A DNA stretch of 64,000 bases, from NCBI RefSeq assembly GCF_049860805.1, contig NZ_CP187555.1, positions 5,084,001 to 5,148,000 on the forward strand, written 5' to 3'. Made by a program: the position numbers and the translations under genes. The stretch comes from Parabacteroides sp900760525 (GTDB taxonomy: Bacteria; Bacteroidota; Bacteroidia; Bacteroidales; Tannerellaceae). Positions 15,210 to 24,889 of this stretch are shown here, piece after piece. The notes beneath the pieces were generated by a model. That model ran no database searches. It saw nothing but the letters and a program-made list of their open reading frames with translations, and was not told where the DNA came from. Position 1 is the first letter of the stretch, and the number at the start of each line of letters is the position of its first letter.

Positions 15210-17543
15210 ATGATGAATAGTAGACTATCTTTGTTGGGACTATCCTTGTCCCTTTCTTTGTTTTCCTGCCATACGGTGGAGAAGGAAGCAGAAGCAGACG
15301 AGCGCCTTCTGTCCTCTTATGTAAACCCGTTTGTGGGAGCTTCAACGAATACAGAGTTGGCGGGTGCCAGTCATGGGCTTGGAAAGACGTTCCCCGGAGC
15401 GACCGCCCCTTTCGGCATGGTGCAGGTCAGCCCCAACACGATTACCGGAGGCGATAACGGTCCCGGCTATAGTTATGAACATACGACGATCGAAGGATTC
15501 GCGTTTACACAAATGTCCGGTATCGGCTGGTACGGCGATTTGGGTAATTTCCTGGTGATGCCGACGATCGGGAATTTGCATACATTCGCCGGAACGGAAG
15601 ACAAGCCGGAAGAAGGATATCGTTCCCGATACGACAAATCGACCGAAAAGGCTTCGGCCGGCTATTATTCTGTTTTTCTTTCCGATTATAAGATTCAGGC
15701 GGAAGCGACCGCTTTGCCCCATAGCGGGATGCTTCGTTTCACCTTCCCGGAGAGCAAGGAGGCTCGTATACAGGTCGATCTGGCACGCCGGGTAGGTGGG
15801 ACATCGACACTTCAAAGCATAGAAGTTGTGAACGACCATACCATCAAAGGTTGGATGCAATGCACACCTGATGGAGGCGGTTGGGGAAACGGAGACGGCA
15901 AGGCCGACTATACGGTCTATTTCTATGCCCAATTTTCCAAACCTTTTTCCAGTCATGGCGTTTGGTCTGCCGATATTCCGGACGATTGGAAACGTAAGCG
16001 TGAAGATGTTTGTAGCGAGCGGTACCGCGAGGCGATCCGTGAAGCCGCCATCCACCCTTCTGTTTCGGCATTTGAAGGCAAGCATTTGGGTTTTTACGCC
16101 AACTTTGAAACCCAACCCGATGAGGAGATCTTGTTAAAGAGCGGCATCTCCTATACCAGTTTGAAGAACGCGGAGGAGAATTTGGCGGCGGAGATGAAAG
16201 GCTTCGATTTTGACCGGACATACGCCGAGTGTGCCCGTCTTTGGAATGACGAGTTGGCGAAAGTCTCTATCGAGGGAGGAACCGACGAGGAGAAGAGAAT
16301 TTTCTATACGGCTCTTTATCATACGTTGATTGATCCGCGCCTTTGTAGCGACATCAACGGCGAGTACACCGGAGCGGATAAAAAGATCCATCAGACCGGC
16401 AAGTTCCGTAAGCGGACGATCTTTAGCGGCTGGGATGTCTTTCGTAGCCAGATGCCTCTTCAAACCATCATCAACCCGGAGATGGTGAACGATCTTGTCA
16501 ACTCGCTTGTGGAGATAGCCGACCAGAGTGGCAATGAATATCTCGAACGGTGGGAGCTCTTGAATGCTTACTCCGGTTGCATGGTAGGCAATCCCGCCAT
16601 TTCGGTTTTGTGCGATGCTTTCCAGAAAGGCATTCGGGGTTATGACGTGGAGAAAGCGTACCGCTATGCCTTGAACACTTCCCGGCGCTTTGGCAATAAT
16701 GCAGACGGTTATACGCCCGGCAATATTTCCTGCACGTTGGAATATGACTATACGGATTGGTGCATGGCCCGTTTGGCCGGGTGGTTGGGGAAAGAGAGCG
16801 ACCGGGCGTATTTTGACAAGCGTGCCCTGTCGTATGCGACCATCTTCGACTCTGAATCGGGGTGGTTCCGTCCGCGTGATGAGAAAGGTGTTTTTTCTTC
16901 TTTGCCCGAAAAGGGGCGTTTGCAAGAGGGCTTTGGTTGCGTGGAATCCAATCCTTACCAACAAGGGTGGTTCGTACCGCACGATATCGAGGGGATGGTC
17001 CGCCTGATGGGTGGCCGTGAAAAGGTGTTGGCCGACCTGACGGACATGTTTGAGAAAACACCGGGCGACTATCTCTGGAATGACTATTATAACCATGCCA
17101 ACGAGCCGGTCCATCATGTGCCTTTCCTGTTTAACCGGTTGGGAGTGCCTTCGCTTACCCAGAAATGGACACGCGACATTTGCCGGAACGCTTATCACAA
17201 CAAAGTGACCGGCTTAGTGGGAAACGAAGATGTCGGGCAGATGTCCGCCTGGTATGTGCTGGCTGCTGCCGGCATACATCCGGTATGCCCGGGCGATGGC
17301 CGCTATGAGATCACCAGTCCGGTATTCGACCGGGTGGAGTTCCGCTTGGATCCTGCCTATGCGACGGGCGGCTCTTTTGTGATCGAAGCACGTGATAACA
17401 GTCCGGAGAATATCTATATCCAGAGTGCGACCTTGAACGGGAAGAAGTACGATAAATGCTACCTGATGCACGCCGATCTGGCGGCCGGCGGAAATCTTAT
17501 CCTCCAAATGGGCGCAAAACCTTCGGATTGGGGGAAAGATTGA
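15210..17543 (+). CDS. GH92 family alpha-mannosidase, lipoprotein
   Basis: A protein of 777 residues. The N-terminus is a lipoprotein signal (LGLSLSLSLFSC, Cys at about 20), so it is probably surface- or periplasm-facing. The mature part opens with YVNPFVGASTNTELAG and continues with GKTFPGATAPFGMVQVSPN, the standard GH92 N-domain. The C-domain holds YTPGNISCTLEYDYTDWCMARLAGWLG and GNEDVGQMSAWYVLAAAGIHPVCPG, which carry the family's acidic catalytic and calcium-binding positions. GH92 enzymes are calcium-dependent exo-alpha-mannosidases acting on N-glycans or yeast mannan; linkage preference cannot be read from sequence alone. Confidence 0.92.
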   Translation: MMNSRLSLLGLSLSLSLFSCHTVEKEAEADERLLSSYVNPFVGASTNTELAGASHGLGKTFPGATAPFGMVQVSPNTITGGDNGPGYSYEHTTIEGFAFTQMSGIGWYGDLGNFLVMPTIGNLHTFAGTEDKPEEGYRSRYDKSTEKASAGYYSVFLSDYKIQAEATALPHSGMLRFTFPESKEARIQVDLARRVGGTSTLQSIEVVNDHTIKGWMQCTPDGGGWGNGDGKADYTVYFYAQFSKPFSSHGVWSADIPDDWKRKREDVCSERYREAIREAAIHPSVSAFEGKHLGFYANFETQPDEEILLKSGISYTSLKNAEENLAAEMKGFDFDRTYAECARLWNDELAKVSIEGGTDEEKRIFYTALYHTLIDPRLCSDINGEYTGADKKIHQTGKFRKRTIFSGWDVFRSQMPLQTIINPEMVNDLVNSLVEIADQSGNEYLERWELLNAYSGCMVGNPAISVLCDAFQKGIRGYDVEKAYRYALNTSRRFGNNADGYTPGNISCTLEYDYTDWCMARLAGWLGKESDRAYFDKRALSYATIFDSESGWFRPRDEKGVFSSLPEKGRLQEGFGCVESNPYQQGWFVPHDIEGMVRLMGGREKVLADLTDMFEKTPGDYLWNDYYNHANEPVHHVPFLFNRLGVPSLTQKWTRDICRNAYHNKVTGLVGNEDVGQMSAWYVLAAAGIHPVCPGDGRYEITSPVFDRVEFRLDPAYATGGSFVIEARDNSPENIYIQSATLNGKKYDKCYLMHADLAAGGNLILQMGAKPSDWGKD

Positions 17544-17588
17544 ATATTATTCCGTATCTTCGTCGCAAACACTTAGATTTCTATTATC

Positions 17589-20500
17589 ATGAAACACAAA
17601 CTATTCGCCATCGGTGCGCTGCTTTCATTGGCTCTGGCCGGCCATGCCCGGCATAAAGAGTGGGAGAACCAGCGCATAAACCAGATCAACCGGGAGCCGA
17701 TCCATGCCCATTTCGTGCCTTATGCCTCGGAAAGAGCCGCTTTGCAGAAAGACGCGACGCTGGAACGCCGCGAGTCGCTGAACGGAACGTGGAAGTTCCA
17801 TTTTGCCAAGAACCCGGCTTCCCGTCCCGCCACGTTCTACGAAGAAGGCTTCGATGTCTCCGGCTGGAAAGATATCGAAGTGCCGGGCAGTTGGGAACTC
17901 CAGGGCTTCGACGCCCCGATCTATACGGACACCCGCTATCCTTTCCCCGCCAATCCTCCATATGTGCCGCAAGATTATAATCCGGTAGGCTCGTACGTGA
18001 CGACCTTTACCGTCCCGGAGCATTTCAAGGGGAAGGACGTGCTGCTCCATTTCGGAGGAGTCGAATCCGCTTATTATTGCTGGGTGAACGGCCGGTTCGT
18101 GGGCTATAGCGAGGACAGCCGCCTGCCGTCCGAATTTCTGATCAATCAATATCTGAAAGCTGGAGAAAACAAGTTGGCGGTCGAAGTCTACCGCTATAGC
18201 GACGGTTCTTACTTGGAAGGACAGGACTACTGGAAATATAGCGGGATCGAGCGGAACGTGATGCTGATAGCCCGTCCGAAATCCCGTATCAAAGACTTCG
18301 AGATCAAGGCGGACCTCGATGACCGATACCGGGACGGTCTGCTCGATATCCGTTTTACGATGGATAGCCGCTCCTTAGCAAAAGGAACATCGGTCCGGTT
18401 GAAAGTCCTCGACGGACAGAAAGAACTGGCATCCGGCTGCCTGACGGTCAGGAATGCGACGGACACGGTGCTCTCTTTCTCTGAAAAATTCCCGGAGGTG
18501 AAACGCTGGACGGCAGAGACTCCCGACCTCTACACCCTTGTCGTGAACACGGTGGACCGGAGCGGCAAGGTGACGGAATCGTTCACGCAACGTTTCGGCT
18601 TCCGGAAGGTGGAGATGAAGAACGGAATGCTCTTAGTCAACGGTACGCCTGTCCTGATCAAGGGGGTGAACCGGCATGAACACGATATGCACCGCGGACG
18701 TTCGATCTCGGTGGAGAGCATGGTCGAAGATATCCGCCTGATGAAACAATTCAACATCAACGCCGTCCGTTGCTGCCACTATCCGAACTACGAAGAGTGG
18801 TACGAGCTTTGCAACGAATACGGTATCTATTTAGTCGACGAGGCGAACATCGAATCGCACGGCATGGAAGCCCATCCGGACGGTACGCTTGCCAATATGG
18901 ATGGCTGGGAAATCCCTTTCATAGAACGGATGGAACGAATGGTGGAGCGGGATAAGAACGTGACCGCCATTATCACCTGGAGCTTGGGGAACGAGTCCGG
19001 CTACGGGAAACATTTCGAGACGATCTACCACTGGGCGAAACAACGCGACGCGAGCCGCCCCGTCCAATACGAAGGGGGAGGCGTGAAGGGCCTGTCCGAT
19101 ATCTATTGTCCGATGTACGGACGTATCTGGCTGCTCCGCCAATGGGCGAACCAGCGTCAGGAGCGTCCTCTGATCCTCTGCGAATATGCGCATGCGATGG
19201 GGAACAGCGTCGGCAACCTCGGCGACTACTGGGAGCTGATCTATAAATATGACAACCTGCAAGGCGGCTTTATCTGGGACTGGGTGGACCAGACGTTTGC
19301 CATCAAGGACCGGAAAGGCAAGGATGTCTGGGCATACGGCGGCGATATGGGCTTCGTCGGCATTGTCAACGATTCCAACTTCTGCGCCAATGGCTTGGTG
19401 GCTGCCGACCGCACCCTGCATCCGCATATCTATGAAGTGAAAAAGGTCTATCAGTATATGCATTTCGAAGGCGTCCCCTTCTCGCCGAATCAGGTGAAGG
19501 TCACGAACCGCCACGATTTCCTGTCTTCCGATGTCTATGATTATACATGGAAGATCAAGGCCGACGGACGAATCTTGTACGAAGGCCAGCTCGATGTCCC
19601 GGTGATCGCCCCTCATGCCTCGGCTGTCGTCACGCTGCCCCTCCCGGCTATCGAAGCTAAACCCGGAACGGAGTATTTCCTGCATCTTTCCGCTTGTACG
19701 AAGGAGGCTTCTCCATTGGTTCCCAAAGGGCATTTGGCAGCATCCGAGCAATGGCAACTTCCTTGCCATCCTGTTAAGGAACCGGTAAAAGAGATTCCAA
19801 ACCGCCCCTTTAAGGGATCGGCGAAAGTGGATGAGACATCGGACGGTTATACGGTGACCGCCTCTTCTTCCGTTCTTGTTTTCTCCCGGAAGACGGGAGA
19901 GATCACCAGCCTGAAGGTGAAAGGAAAAGAATATCTGCAAGCCGGCCTTCGCCCGAATTTCTGGCGTCCGCTGACCGATAACGATGTGGCGAACGGTATG
20001 TTGGAGCGTTGCGGAACCTGGAAGCAGGCCGGAAACGAGTTGCAACTCGTCGGTATGTCTGCCGACCGTGCCGGAGACGGGGGAGCGGTGACGATCCGTG
20101 CCTCCTATACGATGCCGGAACAGGAATCGGCTTGCTCCGTGACCTACGTCGTCTATCCCGACGGTATTGTCCGAACGACTTTGAACTTCACACCGGGCGG
20201 GAAAGCCTTGCCCGAAATGCCCCGTTTCGGTATGCGGATGGTGCTTGCCGGCGAATACGACCGGATGACCTGGTTCGGCCGTGGCCCGCACGAAAACTAT
20301 TGGGACCGCAAATCGTCCGCCGATATCGATCTCTATAAGGCGACCGTCTGGGAACAATACCATCCGTATGTCCGTGCCCAGGAAACGGCCAATAAGACGG
20401 ATGTCCGCTGGGTCGCCCTGCAAAATGCTTCGGGCGAGGGCCTGTTGATCCGGTCAGCCCGGGAACCTTTGGAGGTCAGCGCCTGGAATTTCCCGATCGA

Positions 20501-20729
20501 GGACCTCTACTATATCCCTTCCATGACGAAACACGTGCATGGCGGCAGCATCGAAAAGAAAGACATGGTCTGGCTGAACATCGCGGGCTGCCAGATGGGT
20601 GTCGGCGGCGATAACACCTGGGGCGCCCAAACCCATCCCGAATATACGATCACCCCGACCGCCCGTGAATATTCGTTTTTGATGATTCCGGTCGACGGGG
20701 GGACGGACTTGCCGGAAGCGGGAAAGTGA
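17589..20729 (+). CDS. GH2 beta-galactosidase, LacZ type, secreted
   Basis: A protein of 1046 residues with a signal peptide (MKHKLFAIGALLSLALAGHA). Domain order follows LacZ: sugar-binding jelly roll (WELQGFDAPIYTDTRYPF), immunoglobulin-like domains, TIM barrel and C-terminal beta-sandwich (small-chain domain). The acid/base Glu is in ITWSLGNESGYG and the nucleophile Glu in LILCEYAHAMGNS; GVNRHEHDMHRGR is also present. It removes terminal beta-galactose and probably works with the adjacent mannosidase on host or dietary glycans. A near-consensus -7 box (TATCTTCG, 17555-17562) lies 27 bp upstream, so it may have its own transcript. Confidence 0.94.
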   Translation: MKHKLFAIGALLSLALAGHARHKEWENQRINQINREPIHAHFVPYASERAALQKDATLERRESLNGTWKFHFAKNPASRPATFYEEGFDVSGWKDIEVPGSWELQGFDAPIYTDTRYPFPANPPYVPQDYNPVGSYVTTFTVPEHFKGKDVLLHFGGVESAYYCWVNGRFVGYSEDSRLPSEFLINQYLKAGENKLAVEVYRYSDGSYLEGQDYWKYSGIERNVMLIARPKSRIKDFEIKADLDDRYRDGLLDIRFTMDSRSLAKGTSVRLKVLDGQKELASGCLTVRNATDTVLSFSEKFPEVKRWTAETPDLYTLVVNTVDRSGKVTESFTQRFGFRKVEMKNGMLLVNGTPVLIKGVNRHEHDMHRGRSISVESMVEDIRLMKQFNINAVRCCHYPNYEEWYELCNEYGIYLVDEANIESHGMEAHPDGTLANMDGWEIPFIERMERMVERDKNVTAIITWSLGNESGYGKHFETIYHWAKQRDASRPVQYEGGGVKGLSDIYCPMYGRIWLLRQWANQRQERPLILCEYAHAMGNSVGNLGDYWELIYKYDNLQGGFIWDWVDQTFAIKDRKGKDVWAYGGDMGFVGIVNDSNFCANGLVAADRTLHPHIYEVKKVYQYMHFEGVPFSPNQVKVTNRHDFLSSDVYDYTWKIKADGRILYEGQLDVPVIAPHASAVVTLPLPAIEAKPGTEYFLHLSACTKEASPLVPKGHLAASEQWQLPCHPVKEPVKEIPNRPFKGSAKVDETSDGYTVTASSSVLVFSRKTGEITSLKVKGKEYLQAGLRPNFWRPLTDNDVANGMLERCGTWKQAGNELQLVGMSADRAGDGGAVTIRASYTMPEQESACSVTYVVYPDGIVRTTLNFTPGGKALPEMPRFGMRMVLAGEYDRMTWFGRGPHENYWDRKSSADIDLYKATVWEQYHPYVRAQETANKTDVRWVALQNASGEGLLIRSAREPLEVSAWNFPIEDLYYIPSMTKHVHGGSIEKKDMVWLNIAGCQMGVGGDNTWGAQTHPEYTITPTAREYSFLMIPVDGGTDLPEAGK

Positions 20730-20768
20730 TTTCATCCGTAATTTCTTTGATATTCAAAGCATATATAT

Positions 20769-20892
20769 AAGTCGGGCAACTCGCATCCGTGAGTTGCCCG
20801 ACTTGCTGTTCCGAGTTGCCCAACTCGCGTCCCTGAGTTGCCCAACTCGGAATCGTGAGTTGCCCAACTCAGAGTTGTGAGTTGGGCAACTG
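20769..20892. repeat. 22-bp-period palindrome array, family B
   Basis: Six units begin at 20769, 20791, 20813, 20835, 20857 and 20879, exactly 22 bp apart. Each holds a 14-bp element GAGTTGCCCAACTC or close variant (arms GAGTTG/CAACTC), followed by an 8-nt linker that differs in every unit. Unit 1 is the exact reverse complement of unit 2, and unit 6 is also inverted. It fills the gap between convergent genes and could terminate both. Confidence 0.92.
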
Positions 20893-20924
20893 GGGAAAGT
20901 GGGTTGGTGAAGGGGGAAATGGGG

Positions 20925-21365
20925 CTACAATTCGCCCGGTCTTTCTTCTTCCCCTCCCGATTCTTTCGTCTTGCCTCCCAGGTTTTCTATCCAGATGAAA
21001 TCGGCTTTTTGAATAGCTGTTTTCAGGTCTTCCCCCGGTTGGAAGGCGATGTTTACTTTCAAGATGTTATGGACCGTCAGAGATGCTTTCTCGGCTTCGC
21101 CTTTCGTGTTCAGAGTAATGGAGAATGTACCCCAGTTTCCCAATTTCACGCTATGTCCGTCTAGCAAAAGCCGCAACAATACTTTTTGGAACTGCCGGAT
21201 GGCCATCAAGGCTTCGGCAGGGTTAAGAGTGGTTTCGTCGGCGATAAGGTCGGCTACTTTGGTTTCATCTACTAATCCCGTCGAGTTCTGGACAGGATAC
21301 CATTTCTTTGCGGCGTTCTTGTCGGAAGGGTTTCCGCGCTGCACTTTGTTCAATAAGATGCTCAT
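20925..21365 (-). CDS. HU-like DNA-binding protein
   Basis: A protein of 146 residues of the Bacteroidota HU-related family. The N-terminal 120 residues carry the HU fold with an extended start (KVADLIADETTLNPAEALMAIRQFQKVLLRLLLDGHSVKLGNWGTFSITLNTKG), then a DNA-arm region (TVHNILKVNIAFQPGEDLKTAIQKA). The acidic, glycine-rich tail (GGKTKESGGEEERPGE) is likely flexible. Such proteins bind or bend DNA; a nucleoid or local regulatory role is possible. It is transcribed opposite to the adjacent sus genes. Confidence 0.85.
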   Translation of the reverse strand: MSILLNKVQRGNPSDKNAAKKWYPVQNSTGLVDETKVADLIADETTLNPAEALMAIRQFQKVLLRLLLDGHSVKLGNWGTFSITLNTKGEAEKASLTVHNILKVNIAFQPGEDLKTAIQKADFIWIENLGGKTKESGGEEERPGEL

Positions 21366-21394
21366 GGTAACGATTTTTAATTGTTTATAAAACG

Positions 21395-21443
21395 AACCGC
21401 CGGCCCGGAAAGCCTCCGGACCGGCGGTTTTGTAACAAAGATA
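21395..21443 (-). promoter_or_regulatory. promoter -7 box and 5'-terminal hairpin of the HU-like gene
   Basis: On the minus strand TATCTTTG (21443-21436) is a perfect -7 box. Just inside the expected start lies a 14-bp GC-rich stem with AACCGCCGG and CCGGCGGTT arms (21395-21429), so the mRNA would begin with a very stable hairpin about 30 nt before the ATG. It could protect the mRNA 5' end or modulate translation. Confidence 0.6.
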
Positions 21444-21654
21444 GGCATTTGATTGATATTTGAAAGCCTTTGAATGATAATTTAAAGCCTCGAAATCAAT
21501 AATTTATTTGTTTTGCAGCCGGAATCGGAGGAAAACTCTTCTATGTTTATGTGTGTACGGAAACATAGAATAAAGACCTTGAAAATATATTATTATGAAC
21601 GATACGAGCTAATTAAAAAACAATCGACAAATAATATACATTGAGCGCCTGTCG

Positions 21655-21740
21655 CTTTATTGTACAATAAAGGCATCATGCAGCTTCTGCATGATGCCTT
21701 TATTGTACAATAAAGGCATCATGCAGCTTCTGCATGATGC
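21655..21740. repeat. tandem palindrome array, family D, before susC
   Basis: A 43-bp unit occurs twice in perfect tandem. Each unit is an 18-bp perfect palindrome, CTTTATTGTACAATAAAG, followed by a 25-nt hairpin with arms GCATCATGCA/TGCATGATGC around GCTTC. The four palindrome centres are spaced 21.5 bp apart. The array ends 50 bp before the SusC start, in its leader or promoter region. Confidence 0.92.
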
Positions 21741-21790
21741 CAGATGAGTGAATATATTAATCTAATTTATTAATTGCTGATTTTATTATT

Positions 21791-24700
21791 ATGAACAAAA
21801 CAAAAGCTACAATCAAACGGCTGCATACGATCATGCTGGTCTGTTTATTTAGTGTGTTTGTCGCCGCGGCCGCCTATGCCCAGCATACGGTTTCCGGCGT
21901 TGTCAAGGATGTGACCGGTGAACCTATCATCGGGGCGAACGTAGTCGAGAAGGGGACTACGAATGGTTCCATTACCGATATCGACGGTAAATTTTCTTTT
22001 ACTATCTCTAAACCGGCTGTGACGCTGGCTGTTTCCTACATCGGTTATCAGCCGCAGGACTATGCTTACAAAGGACAGGGAAATGTGATTATCACTTTGA
22101 AAGAGGACTTGCAAAACCTCGACGAAGTCGTGGTGGTCGGCTACGGTGTGGCCAAGAAGCGGGACCTGACCGGTTCGGTAGCCTCGGTAAAAGGAGAGAA
22201 ATTGCAGGAGACCGCTTCTTTCAGTGCGGCACAGGCTTTACAGGGACGTGCTGCCGGTGTAACGATTTTGTCGACGAGTGCCAAACCGGGTGAGGACGTA
22301 CAGGTCCGTGTGCGTGGTAACAGGTCTTTGAAGGCGACAAACGATCCGTTGTATGTCGTGGACGGTATTCCTATCGTTGTGGCATTGAGTGAATTGAGCC
22401 CTTCCGATATCGAGTCGGTCGAAGTGTTGAAAGATGCTTCCGCCACAGCTATCTACGGGTCGCGTGGTGCAAATGGCGTTATTTTGGTGACAACAAAGAA
22501 GGGAAAAGAAGGTAAGGTGCAGGTCGATTATAATGGCTATGTCGGTGTACAGCAGGCTGCCCGTAAGATCGAAATGTTCGATGGCGGCGAGTGGGTCGAA
22601 ATGGTGCGCGAGGCGAATCGTGCTACCAACAAGACAACCCCGTATCCGCTTGTCCCGACATTGGATTGGGACCGTAAGATCGGTTATTTCAATGCCGATC
22701 CGAGTATCATGAGCAAGATCGAACAGGGATATGACGAGAACGGTGTCTGGCATTCCGACCGTGTCCCTTACAACGACTGGACGGAGGAGGCCTTGCGCAT
22801 TGCTCCGATCCACAACCATGAAGTCAGTGTTCGGGGAGGCACGGAGAAACTGAAGATGCTTGCTTCCGCTACCTATTTCGGACAAGAAGGCGTGGTGAAG
22901 GGACAAGATTATCAGCGTTATTCGGTTCGCGTCAATTTTGACTGGACTTTAAACAAATATGTGAAGGTCGGCGGTTCAACCTCTTTTTCTCATCTTGATC
23001 GTAATAACGGAGGTAACCTTTATGATGGTGTGAAGTTGACATATCCATTGGCTGATATTTATGATGCAAATGGTAACATCATTGAAGCCCGTCCCGGTAA
23101 CGATCCGCAGTTATGGAATAAATTCCTGAACCTTGAACATGAAAAGAAGGAGATAAAGAAAGACCGTTTCCTGGGAAGTTATTATTTAGACGTCACGCTT
23201 CCGTTCGATATTAAATATCGTTCGAATGTCGGTATCGACATAGGTCCCTGGTACGGCAACGAGTTCTACGGGGCGTTGAGTTCGGACCGTTCCGGCAGTC
23301 CGGCGCGTGCTGTCAATGCTCGTGACAACCGCCGTATGTACACGTGGGAAAACCTGTTGTTCTATAACAAGACTTTTAAAAAAGATCATACTCTGGGTTT
23401 GACTTTCTTGCAGTCTATCCAGCAGGAAACATACGAGAAGTCGGAAATCAAGGTGAAAGACCTGCCTTATGAGAACCAGACTTGGAACAATGTCGGTTCA
23501 GCTCAGACGATCGAGTCCGTATCGAGCGATTACCAGCGTTGGAATCTGGCTTCTTTCATGGGACGTGTGAACTATAACTACAAAGACCGCTATCTGCTGA
23601 CGGTGTCTGCCCGCTACGACGGTTCTTCCCGTTTGGCGCCGGGGCATAAATGGGTGCTGTTCCCCTCTGCTGCCCTTGCATGGCGTGTCAAGGAGGAATC
23701 GTTCCTCAAAGATGTCGACTGCCTGAGTAATTTGAAGCTCCGCTTAGGTTGGGGTATCACCGGCAACACGGCCATCGATCCTTACAAGACGCAGGGCAGC
23801 CTCGAATACGGGCGTTACAGCTATGGTTCGAACGGCGTGCTGGCCTTCTATCAGAAAGAGATGCCGAACCCGAACTTGTCATGGGAAAAGACTGAGCAAT
23901 GGAATGCCGGTATCGATTTCGGTTTCTTGAACGGCCGGATAGGGGGTAGCGTGGATTTGTATCTTCAGAACACGAACGACCTCTTGATGGACCGCCAGTT
24001 GCCGATTGTTTCCGGTTTCGGCAATGTGACGACCAATATCGGACACATCCGTAACAAAGGTCTGGAAGTAACCTTGAATACGGTCAATATCGATGCGAAG
24101 AACTTCAAATGGACGACTGATTTTATGTTCTCCGTCAACAAGGAGGAGATCGTGGAACTCTATAACGGGAAAGTCGACGACGAAGGGAATAAATGGTTTA
24201 TCGGCCAGCCCGTGAAAGTGTTCTATGATTATAAGGCCGACGGTATTTGGCAACTGGAAGATGCTGCCGAACTCGAAAAGTGGGGAGGCATCTTTAAACC
24301 AGGCGATATCAAGATTGTCGACCGCAATGGCGACTATAAGATCACTTCCGAAGACCGCTTTATCCTCGGTCATGAGAATCCGACCGTGACGTTGAGCATG
24401 AGTAATTATTTAGATTATAAGGATTTTGATTTTAGTTTCTTTCTGAATGGAGCTTTCGGGCAGACAAAATCTTTTGATAGGGGATGGAGTTTGAACGGGC
24501 GTTATAACGGTGCGAAAGTGAACTACTGGCGTATTATCGGCGAGGATGAAAACGGCAATCCGATCAGTAACCACAGTAACGAGGCTCCGCGTCCGAATAT
24601 CGACTTCGAGAACCCGAACTACATTTCTTCTCTTTATAAGGAAGACGCTTCGTTCCTGAGAATCGGGCAGGTGACGTTGGGCTATACCTTGCCGAAGACG

Positions 24701-24859
24701 TTGTTGCAGAATGTCGGCATTCAGAAGTTGCGCGTGTATGCAACCGTACAGAATGCGTATGTCTTTACAGGCTATTCAGGTACGGACCCTGAAAGTGGGG
24801 GCGACTTCAATGAACCGATGCCGAGGACGTATCTGTTTGGTGTGAACCTGAGCTTTTGA
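21791..24859 (+). CDS. SusC/RagA TonB-dependent outer membrane receptor
   Basis: Outer membrane protein of 1022 residues. After a signal peptide (TIMLVCLFSVFVAAAAYAQ) comes a carboxypeptidase-D-like domain (VSGVVKDVTGEPIIGANVVEKGTTNGSITD), the TonB-box-like DEVVVVGYG, and the plug with LYVVDGIPIV and VEVLKDASATAIYGSRGANGVILVTT. The remainder is barrel, ending PRTYLFGVNLSF. There is no STN domain, so it is probably not wired to an ECF sigma/anti-sigma pair. It forms a glycan importer with the SusD partner 30 bp downstream, taking oligosaccharides through the outer membrane using TonB energy. Confidence 0.95.
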   Translation: MNKTKATIKRLHTIMLVCLFSVFVAAAAYAQHTVSGVVKDVTGEPIIGANVVEKGTTNGSITDIDGKFSFTISKPAVTLAVSYIGYQPQDYAYKGQGNVIITLKEDLQNLDEVVVVGYGVAKKRDLTGSVASVKGEKLQETASFSAAQALQGRAAGVTILSTSAKPGEDVQVRVRGNRSLKATNDPLYVVDGIPIVVALSELSPSDIESVEVLKDASATAIYGSRGANGVILVTTKKGKEGKVQVDYNGYVGVQQAARKIEMFDGGEWVEMVREANRATNKTTPYPLVPTLDWDRKIGYFNADPSIMSKIEQGYDENGVWHSDRVPYNDWTEEALRIAPIHNHEVSVRGGTEKLKMLASATYFGQEGVVKGQDYQRYSVRVNFDWTLNKYVKVGGSTSFSHLDRNNGGNLYDGVKLTYPLADIYDANGNIIEARPGNDPQLWNKFLNLEHEKKEIKKDRFLGSYYLDVTLPFDIKYRSNVGIDIGPWYGNEFYGALSSDRSGSPARAVNARDNRRMYTWENLLFYNKTFKKDHTLGLTFLQSIQQETYEKSEIKVKDLPYENQTWNNVGSAQTIESVSSDYQRWNLASFMGRVNYNYKDRYLLTVSARYDGSSRLAPGHKWVLFPSAALAWRVKEESFLKDVDCLSNLKLRLGWGITGNTAIDPYKTQGSLEYGRYSYGSNGVLAFYQKEMPNPNLSWEKTEQWNAGIDFGFLNGRIGGSVDLYLQNTNDLLMDRQLPIVSGFGNVTTNIGHIRNKGLEVTLNTVNIDAKNFKWTTDFMFSVNKEEIVELYNGKVDDEGNKWFIGQPVKVFYDYKADGIWQLEDAAELEKWGGIFKPGDIKIVDRNGDYKITSEDRFILGHENPTVTLSMSNYLDYKDFDFSFFLNGAFGQTKSFDRGWSLNGRYNGAKVNYWRIIGEDENGNPISNHSNEAPRPNIDFENPNYISSLYKEDASFLRIGQVTLGYTLPKTLLQNVGIQKLRVYATVQNAYVFTGYSGTDPESGGDFNEPMPRTYLFGVNLSF

Positions 24860-24889
24860 TAATAACTAACATGATAAATAGACGATAGT

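Noticed and set aside
16134..17198. 354-residue minus-strand frame
   Set aside because: It lies antisense to the GH92 catalytic region; translation shows no domain and many rare patterns.
18831..20423. 530-residue open frame on the minus strand
   Set aside because: It is antisense to the well-supported GH2 gene, lacks recognisable domains and reflects codon bias of the coding strand.
20769..20892. CRISPR array
   Set aside because: Repeats of 14 bp with 8-nt linkers are far too short, units change orientation, and no cas genes are present.
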